Assembly: GCA_003255065.1 (NCBI GenBank)
Contig: QAOA01005448.1
Span: forward strand, 24,117 to 88,116
Reading direction: 5' to 3'
DNA length: 64,000 bases
Origin: Cercis canadensis
Lineage: Eukaryota > Streptophyta > Magnoliopsida > Fabales > Fabaceae
The notes beneath the pieces were generated by a model that made no database searches, was not told where the DNA came from, and was given only the letters and a program-made list of their open reading frames with translations. Position numbers and translations under genes: made by a program. Shown here piece by piece: positions 56,758 to 64,000 of this stretch (its first letter is position 1; the number at the start of each line of letters is the position of its first letter).

Positions 56758-58290
56758 ATTCTGCCAATGATCCCTTTGAGGTTTCAAATTCATTTGAAAA
56801 TACCAATTTTTTCCATCAGCAAACCTCTACAATGAAGCTTCCAACATACAAGAATGAGTTCCAGAGGAAAGGAACAAGTTTTTGAAGAACCATAGATTCA
56901 GTCTTAGGAACTAGCTCTGCCAAAGAGCAAGGAGGAACAAGAAGAGGAACTAGTTCAAATCCAAATGATTGGAGGGATGCTTTTGCTTGAAGGTCCTCCT
57001 ACCACCTCGAGGCCCTATTTTCCATCTGCAGCTCCAGAACCATCCTCACCACCTCCACTGGCAAAAACCCTTATTTCTGCAGGTCCTTCCAAGCCTCTTA
57101 ATAAGAATATGTCTACCAAGAAAAGGGTAAGGATACCAAAACCTAGAACTCCTTGACCATTTGGACCCTTCTTCCAATCCAAAGATATGGAGAAGAAATT
57201 TCACCAAAATTTCTTCCTATGCACTTTGGTTCCGAGTTCCATCATTCACTAGGAAGCTCCCACCCCAAAATTTGAAGAAATTGAGATTATCTTTGCTAAG
57301 GTGGGCTAGGCTAAGTTGCTAAAGGTTGAAGAACCAGTTCTGCCTCAAGCTATCAAGCTATTTTATGATCATCTTCAACCCTTCAAAAGTGTGTCTTCTG
57401 GTGCAATCTATTTAAAAACTTATGTTACTAGCATTGAGATAACTATGAATGAGGGTGTTTTGAGTGAAATTTTTGAACTTCCTACTGAGGGTGATGAGAA
57501 GTTTATCCATAAATCTTGGTTTGCTGACTTTGTCCCATTGATGAAGCGATGACGTTTATATGATTTTCCAGAAAATAGACAAGTTAGCAGTGCACCCACT
57601 GTGCACTGTTTGAATTCGGTCACTAGGACCTTGGCTAAGCTAGTCATCTCTCTATTGCTTCCTCGAATAGGAAACCAATTTGAATTTACTACCCAAAACC
57701 TCTACCTCCTTTATCACCTCAAACACAAACTCCATTTGAACCTACCCAAACTAATTCTCAATACCATGGCATGGGCAATTGGAGGCACAAGGAAAACTCA
57801 TAGCTTATCTTATGGCATGCTAATTGTGAGGATTTTGAAGTACTTTAATGTCAACCTAACCTCCTTCTCTGAGAATGCTCTGTTTGATCTATGCATCACT
57901 CTGAGTCCTTTTATTAGTTTTAGAGGAGCTGTTGAAGGGTTAAAATCTGTTACTCGTAGTTCTAAGAGGAAAACTGCTTATGCTAAAACTTCTTCCAAGA
58001 AGAAGAAAACTAGTTCTAAACCAATTCCACTGCTTATGCTAAAACTTATTCCAAGAAGAAGAAAACTAGTTCTAAACCAATTCCACCTTCTTAGCCAGTG
58101 GACCATATGCAGCCATCAACCCTGCTGAATTGGCAAACTCGATTCGTCAAAGGCTCAACTTTCATCAGTCAAAGGTGATTGACTGCTCCACAAGGCTTGT
58201 GATTGTAGAAAAGAAGTTGGCTGATTCAAAGAAGTAGTTGGCAAGTGTTCAGAAGGAGTTGGCAAATCTTAAAGCCTCTTAGCCCTCCAA
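56691..58290 (+). pseudogene. 'Putative plant transposon protein' domain gene, degenerate
   Basis: Starts MRFQHSFRRFARMARKGKSV, then Ser/Pro-rich segments, then a domain seen in many repeat-borne plant proteins: EEPVLPQAIKLFYDHLQPF, IYLKTYVTSIEITMNEGVL, FELPTEGDEKF, a TGA near 57550, AKLVISLLLPRIGNQFEF, NLYLLYHLKHKLHLNLPKLI and SYGMLIVRILKYFNVNLTSF. A Lys/Ser-rich stretch and a heptad-like tail (KKLADSKK, LASVQKELANLK) follow. There are N-terminal frame changes, stops and a 56-bp tandem repeat that shifts frame. I place it in the plant transposon protein group (PF20167-like) from memory of the pattern; its role is unknown. Confidence 0.55.
57974..58085 (+). repeat. 56-bp tandem duplication
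   Basis: CTGCTTATGCTAAAACTT begins at 57974 and again at 58030; two units with one or two differences. Fifty-six is not a multiple of three, so the second unit shifts the reading frame. Confidence 0.9.
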
Positions 58291-58786
58291 CCCTTGAAAA
58301 GTCTATGATGTTTTTTCTCTTTTGTTATTTTTAAACATTATATTTATGAGTATGTATAATTAATCAGTTCCCAAAATTGGCTCTCATGTTGATCTATACA
58401 TTATGCACTTTTAATGCATCATTTGCATCTTTTCTATATATTTGCTTCCACTAACTCTTTCTACAAGATGTTTACTACTTTTTGATCATGACAAAAGGGG
58501 AGAAATATTAGAAAGATTAGATACAAAAAGGGAGAAATATACTAGATTATTGTCTTTTTTGATATTGTTAATTTATCTATTCTGATCATGATATCTGAGA
58601 TATAGTCTAGATCATCTGTTGATCTATTGAAAATCCCTTTGCTGAGAAAATTGGTTTTGCGAAAACTATGAGTTTCCAAACTAGTTTCAGAAGTAGGCAC
58701 ATTTCTAGGGGGAGATCTTTTAGGTATTTGTCATCATAAAAAATGGAGAGATTGTTAGCTCATAGTCTTCTAACCCTAGTTTTGAT
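58291..58786. other. Non-coding flank
   Basis: AT-rich. Contains AAAAGGGGAGAAATATTAGA and AAAAAGGGAGAAATATAC, purine tracts typical of retroelement 3' regions, but no LTR end is evident. Confidence 0.4.
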
Positions 58787-59848
58787 CAAGGAATAAAATT
58801 TTGTTTCTTTTCCACCAAAACGACCGAAATATTTCTGTTTCGTGAGTCACCAAAATGAAACCAATATTCAATATCGAAATTCCATTGTTTCTATAGAAAA
58901 ATTCATATTTTGAATGCATTTCTAGTCATTTCCAATGAAGTTTCGAATGCTTTCTTCTCATTCTCAAGCCACCCACCACCTGAAATGCAAAGACTTCATG
59001 GATTTAAAGTTCAAACAATCTTTCACTTGTCCCGTTTTGGTTGTGGAACTTCTCATCCTTCCTCTTATGCTTCTCTCTTTATTTGTGCTCCTTCTTTGCG
59101 TCTCTCTCTTTCTAACTTTTTGCTTCCCAATCTTCTCATGATTTCAACTTTTATTCATTTTCTAGTTTTTTTTTCTTTTTATATGGAATTGTTATTTTTC
59201 TGTCAAAGGAATTATGTGGAAGTGTAAGTCTAGAAGATTGATTTTCTTTAGTTTCTTTTATTTTTTTCTTGGGGGGGCGGGGGGTGGGGGGGTGGGTCAA
59301 TTACTTCTCACATATAAGGAAGTATGTGATACTTTTCTAATGTTACAATATAACAACTGTTGATATGAAAATATTTAATCTTGACCGTTTATTTTTTAAC
59401 AGTCAAGATTAATTTCTTTCCACATCAACAATTATTATGCTACCACATCATCCTTTTTTTTTGTATATATAGAATTTGGGCTAGCTGTTCGTATACTAGG
59501 TTTGCGTGAAATTTTAATTTATTTGTATTGTTTAATATTTATTTATTACACAAATATTAGTACATATAGATAATCTTGTTGTGGTTAGAAGTTTAGACAA
59601 TATAGTCATTTATTGTTATACTTTGTAAAATTATATATTTTTAGAATTATATTGTACGTTTTATTATTCTTAGTTATGCCATATTTTTTTTTAAAAAATT
59701 AACTTAAGTATAAAAGCATATACTTTAAATTTATTAAAAATGTTTCTTAAAAAAATTTATGTTTTCATGAAATTTCTTTAATGTTTGTGAAACATTTTCA
59801 TTTCTTAAGCGACCGAAACAGTACTATGAAATGAAATTTAGTACCTTG
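58787..59848. mobile_element. hAT-like MITE, 1062 bp
   Basis: Left end CAAGGAATAAAATTTTGTTT; right end on the other strand CAAGGTACTAAATTTCATTT; both are followed by a GTTTCGGTCG / CGACCGAAA motif. The 8-bp duplication GTTTTGAT is at 58779-58786 and 59849-59856. An 8-bp duplication with short CAAGG termini fits the hAT superfamily. No transposase. It contains a guanine-rich tract. Confidence 0.88.
59271..59296 (+). repeat. G-run tract, potential G-quadruplex
   Basis: Four runs of three to seven G separated by single bases (C, T, T). This is exceptional in AT-rich surroundings and lies inside the hAT-like MITE. Confidence 0.8.
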
Positions 59849-59856
59849 GTTTTGAT

Positions 59857-60483
59857 GATAACAAATCACCTTAATTATTACTAACCTTAACATGTGTGTT
59901 CAAGTGGTTATTTAGTAACAGGTAAAGAGATGCTCTTGGGTCTGAAGCAAAGTGAGTTTCCCAGTCAAAGAAACAAGTTCGAGTGCAAAAACTAGTTTTA
60001 TCTAGTAATAGAGATGTTGATGTGGAAGAATGAAGTAAAAGGCTCATGGATCTCTCTAGTCAAGAAGCTCAACCATCAAATCACAATCAGAGATAGGAAA
60101 TAGACTTCATCAAAACGTTGGAAGGAAACCTAAGTTTGAATTTCAGACAGGAGAGAAAAATTAGCAAACTAAGAAGGGAAACAAGTCTATTCAAGGAAAG
60201 ATTTTGAAAAAGAGAGATTTTCTCTCAAATGGAAATCTTCTATTTCAAATCTGATTTATGATTTTGGAAATCATCGTGCAGAAGAGATCCTCATCAACAA
60301 CAGGCATCTTTTATCTTTTGTTGCTATAAAACAAAAGACCTAAAGGCTGGAACAATATAGAAGAGAACCCATCAAGTAAAAAGCTCACTGCTACCATCAA
60401 CAAGTTTTCATTTTCTTCTAATGAACTTTTTAATTCTTGTGCAAATTCTATTGTGAGAGTTGCTATTATTTTGGGGCTATATT
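59857..60483. other. Non-coding interval before the second Athila element
   Basis: Continuation of the sequence interrupted by the MITE (GATAACAAATCACC). No gene recognised; the weak minus-strand frame at 60311-60520 matches nothing. Confidence 0.4.
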
Positions 60484-61002
60484 TGATGAACACACTTTTT
60501 ATACAATAGTTATTCCTCATACTTAGTCTTTTAAACCTCTTTTGGGCTGAATTGCATAGACTTAGACCTCATTTCATGACTTAGGATCCATTTGTGCTTA
60601 ATTGCAATTTCCAGCAATACTGAGCATTTTATGCTGTCTCTGTGTTTCGTGCATATCTTGAGTTCTGGATGTCTAAAAATTCCGAGTCATACCTTGTAGG
60701 AAAGCTGAGAGAATTGTCTACAACTTTCTTTCAGGGCTCCAAAGCTAATTCGGACGTTCAGAAGGTCATATGCAGCCTGGAAGCCAGAGAAGACATGCTG
60801 TCGCAGGATCCTGACCTACATGCAGTATTTGGGCCATAACTTGAGTTGTGGATCTGAAACTAGTACCATTGGAAAGCTAACAGAAAGAGCTTCAATTGAT
60901 ATGAAGACCGGTTCACCATATTTTATGTTGAAGATTGTCTTATTTGCTGTGCAAGTCAGCTAACGGTTCCAGACACCTTTTGCCACTTAAATGGGCCTAA
61001 CT
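60484..61002 (+). repeat. Second Athila element: truncated 5' LTR
   Basis: TGATGAACACACTTTTTATA to ACTTAAATGGGCCTAACT, about the first 519 bases of the LTR. It then jumps to pol at AAGCGGATTAGCATGAGTC. The rest of the LTR, primer site and gag are deleted. Confidence 0.93.
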
Positions 61003-62598
61003 AAGCGGATTAGCATGAGTCAGAATGTCTCAGCCCTTATCCAACCTCTACCCCAGAAGTGCAAGGATCCAGGAACTTTCACAATCCCCTCTGTTATAGG
61101 AAATTCCAAGTTCGGGCATGCCATGCTAGATCTAGGCGCTTCTATCAATGTCATGCCCATGTTTGTTTTCAGTTCCCTCGGGCTTGGACCCTTGAATGCC
61201 ACAGGAGTTGTGATACAGTTAGCCAACAGGAGCAGTGCTTATCCAGCTGGATTGATTAAAGATGTGTTGGTCAGAGTTGATGAGCTGATCTTTCCAACAG
61301 ATTTTTACATTCTGGAGATGGAAGGACAGTCACAATTCAGCAAGGCTCCACTTATTCTGGGCAGACCATTCCTCAAGACTGCGCAGACCAAGATTGATGT
61401 GTATGCGGGAACTCTATCCATGGAGTTTGGTGATTCTGTTGTGCAGTTCAACATTTTTGATGCTATGAGGCATCCCATGGATGAGCATGCTGTTTTTCAC
61501 ATTGATGTGATTGATGATTTGGTTGAGGATGTTTACCGTCATATATGTGCTGATTTACCTGATTTGGCTGGTTTTGATGATTCTATTCAGTGCCAATCTT
61601 GTACTGATTGTGACGGTGATTCTGGCTGTGCTATTTGTGCTAAGATCTCCACCTTTCTACGTGATGATGACTCTGGTTCCCCAGAGCTGGCAGTAGCTGC
61701 TGTTCAGGAGGAGATTCATTCTGCAGAGATTGACATTCAGCCACCCAGATTTCTGCCCTCTGCAGTGCAGCCACCCAAGCTAGAGCTGAAGCCTCTGCCT
61801 AAGCATCTGAAGTATGCGTATTTGGCATCTGCAGAGCAGTTTCCAGTAATTGTGGCTAACAATTTACTTCCTGAGCAAGAGGAAAGATTGTTGCGCATTC
61901 TGCGAGAGCATAAGCAAGCCATTGGCTGGACGTTAGTAGATATTCCTGGCATTAGTCCATCCACATGCATGCATCGCATATTACTTGAAGATGGCGCTAA
62001 ACCAGTGCGGCAGCCCCAGAGGCAATTAAACCCTCTCATCCTGGATGTGGTAAAGAAGGAGGTGACCAAGCTTCTGTAAGCTGGCATCATTTATCCTATA
62101 TCTGACAGCACTTGGGTGAGCCCAGTGCAAGACGTTCCGAAGAAATCCGGGGTTACAGTGGTGGCCAACCAGAACAACGAGTTGCTACCTACCCGAGTGC
62201 AGAATAGCTGGCGGGTCTGCATCGATTACAGGGGGCTCAATCAAGCCACCAGGAAGGATCATTACCCCCTGCCGTTCATCGATCAAATGCTGGAGTGGTT
62301 AGCTGGGAAATCGCATTACTGCTTCCTGGATGGCTAAACTGGGTACTTCCAGATTCATATAGCACCGGAGGATCAAGAGAAGACCACTTTTACATGTCCC
62401 TTCAGCACGTTTGCTTACCGGCGGATGCCTTTCGGCCTTTGCAATGCCCCTGGTACCTTCCAGAGGTGCATGGTAAGTATATTCTCTAATTTTTTAGAGG
62501 AGTGCATGGAGGTGTTTATGGATGATTTTACTGTTTATGGTTCTTCTTTTAATGACTGTTTGAGTAGCTTAGCTAGAGTACTACATCGCTGCATTGAG

Positions 62599-63082
62599 AC
62601 TAACATTGTCTTAAATTTTGAAAAGTGTCATTTCATGGTAGAGCAAGGTATAGTTTTAGGCCATGTAGTATCTAGAAAAGGGGTTGAGGTAGATCCTGCT
62701 AAAATAGATGTCATTACTGCTTTATCTTACCCCACATGCGTGCGGGAAGTGCGGTCATTCCTTGGACATGCAGGTTTCTACCGGCGCTTTATCATAGACT
62801 TCAGCAAGATAGCCATTCCGCTGTCTAGCCTTCTGCAGAAACTAACCTTGTCTTAAATTTTGAAAAATGTCATTTCATGGTAGAGCAGGGCATAGTTTTA
62901 GGCCATGTAGTATCTAGAAAGGGGGTTGAGGTAGATCCTGCTAAAATAGATGTCATTACTGCTTTATCTTACCCTACATACGTGCGGGAAGTGCGGTCAT
63001 TCCTTGGATATGCAGGTTTCTACCGGCGCTTTATCAGAGACTTCAGCAAAATAGTCATTCCGCTGTCTAGCCTTCTGCAGAA
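62599..63082 (+). repeat. 242-bp tandem duplication in the RT region
   Basis: ACTAAC(A/C)TTGTCTTAAATT at 62599 and 62841. The second unit is closer to the first Athila element (AAAAATGTC, TATGCAGG) than the first unit is. 242 is not a multiple of three. Confidence 0.9.
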
Positions 63083-63594
63083 AGATGTGGAGTTTCTGTT
63101 TGACCAGAAGTGCAAGGAAGCTTTCAACCACCTGAAGCTAGCTCTCACCAGTACCCCTGTCATTCAGCCACCTGATTGGACACTCCCATTCGAGCTGATG
63201 TGCGACGCTTCGAACTATGCCTTGGGAGCTATCTTGGCGCAACGAGTGGCCAAAGTTCCTCATGTGGTTTACTATGCTTCAAGAACTCTGGATGCTGCTC
63301 AAGCGAACTACACAACCACTGAAAAAGAACTTTTATCTATTGTTTTTGCATTAGATAAGTTCAGGTCTTATTTGATAGATTCTAAGGTTGTGGTGTTTTC
63401 AGATTATACAGCTCTGAGGTATCTCTTGAAGAAACCGGATGCCAAGCCACGATTGATTAGGTGAATGTTGCTGCTTCAAGAGTTTGATGTGGAGATCTGA
63501 GACAAGAGTGGAACAGAGAACCTGGTTGCTGACCACCTCAGCTGCATAGAGCGAGATCCTGATCCACTGCCCATTCAGGATTCCTTTCCTGACG

Positions 63595-63631
63595 AGCAGC
63601 TGTTAGGGCTGCNAGCAGCTGTTAAGGCTGC
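63595..63631. repeat. 18-bp direct repeat around a single N
   Basis: AGCAGCTGTTA(G/A)GGCTGC at 63595-63612 and 63614-63631 with N at 63613. The first Athila element has the sequence only once, so this is probably an unmerged contig overlap. Confidence 0.85.
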
Positions 63632-64000
63632 ATGGTGAGTTTCCATGGTATGCAGATCTTGTCAATTATCTAGCTGCTCATGCTTTGCCCTCACACGTGC
63701 CTAAATAGACAAGTTAAAGAGTGAGACAAAATATTATGTGTGGGATGATCCTTATCTCTGAAAATTTTGTAGTGATCAAATTATTAGGAGATGTGTGCCT
63801 GATAATGAGTTTCAGTCTGTTCTTAGCTTTTTCCATACCTTTGCATGTGGTGGACATTTTAGTCCTCAATGTACGGCTAGAAAGGTCTTAAACTCTGGAT
63901 TGTATTAGGTCACTTTATTTAGGGATGCACATATATTTTGTAAATCTTGTGAACAATGTCAGAGAACCGGGAACATTTCCCATAGGCATGAGATGCCCCA

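Larger units (their letters stand above)
61003..64000 (+). pseudogene. Second Athila element: pol, 5'-deleted, runs off the window
   Basis: Starts at the equivalent of 47704 in the first element. Protease: MLDLGASINVMP (61126), the intact DLGAS form. 61003-62079 is open. RT has stops at 62077 and 62335 (GGC TAA where the other has TAC), then FGLCNAPGTFQRCM and FMDD. A 242-bp tandem duplication breaks the frame at about 62841. RNase H (DASNYALGAILAQ) is intact until the four stops also seen in the first copy (TGA 63462, and three more). A 7-bp deletion near 63696 removes a frame. The integrase zinc region ([16 protein letters not shown]) is cut by the window end. It cannot make Gag or complete its own cycle. 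Confidence 0.93.

Noticed and set aside
1..64000. CRISPR arrays, operons, phage or bacterial defence systems.
   Set aside because: Introns, LTR elements and plant gene families show eukaryotic nuclear DNA; no spacer-repeat pattern is present.
1..64000. Functional tRNA or rRNA genes.
   Set aside because: Only primer-binding sites and one weak tRNA-like SINE head were seen; no full cloverleaf or rRNA core motif.

Overview
The window is plant nuclear DNA, almost certainly from a eudicot. It is AT-rich and carries Ty3/gypsy and Ty1/copia retrotransposons, CACTA, Mutator-like and hAT-like DNA transposons. It also has relics of plant-specific gene families: an RNase T2/S-RNase-like gene, a PPR gene and a BED-CC-NBS-LRR resistance gene. 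I find no intact host gene. Everything coding is a transposon protein or a pseudogene. This density of nested, decayed elements fits pericentromeric or other repeat-rich heterochromatin. I cannot name the species.

Region 1-16.3 kb is gene-relic territory. It holds the 3' part of a large LTR (family 'L1' here), a 1.5-kb Mutator-like element with a 9-bp target duplication (2633-4132), the RNase T2/S-RNase-like pseudogene (about 4.17-4.92 kb), a PPR fragment (about 5.2-5.6 kb), a 3.96-kb CACTA element (6537-10499), a BED-CC-NBS-LRR relic (about 12.7-14.77 kb) and a copia gag fused to its end.

Region 16.3-56.2 kb is a multi-layer nest. The base layer is a minus-strand Ty3/gypsy element ('H1') whose pol is scattered over 16641-17730, 21587-22046, 29036-30659 and 38063-38255. 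Its interruptions, left to right, are: an Athila-like solo LTR (17731-21586) that itself holds an L1 solo LTR (18388-20793); an internally deleted gypsy element ('G4', 22047-29030) holding two more solo LTRs (23030-24456 and 26350-27637); a 7.4-kb TIR-like segment (about 30660-38062) holding a second L1 solo LTR (34631-37111); and another gypsy remnant ('E3', from 38256) whose leader is split by an Athila-type element (42425-54353). Matching 5-bp duplications support the five solo LTRs exactly; G4 and the Athila element have one mismatch each.

Region 56-64 kb has a degenerate gene of the 'putative plant transposon protein' type, a 1.06-kb hAT-like MITE with an 8-bp duplication (58787-59848), and a second, heavily deleted Athila element that runs off the right edge.

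The Athila polyprotein (45827-51382) stays in one reading frame for 5.5 kb but has eleven stop codons. Ten fit C-to-T or G-to-A change, and four are shared with the second copy. All three isolated N bases sit between direct repeats, which looks like an assembly artefact. I did not find a new molecular system; the interest lies in the nest architecture, the relic genes and the decay patterns.
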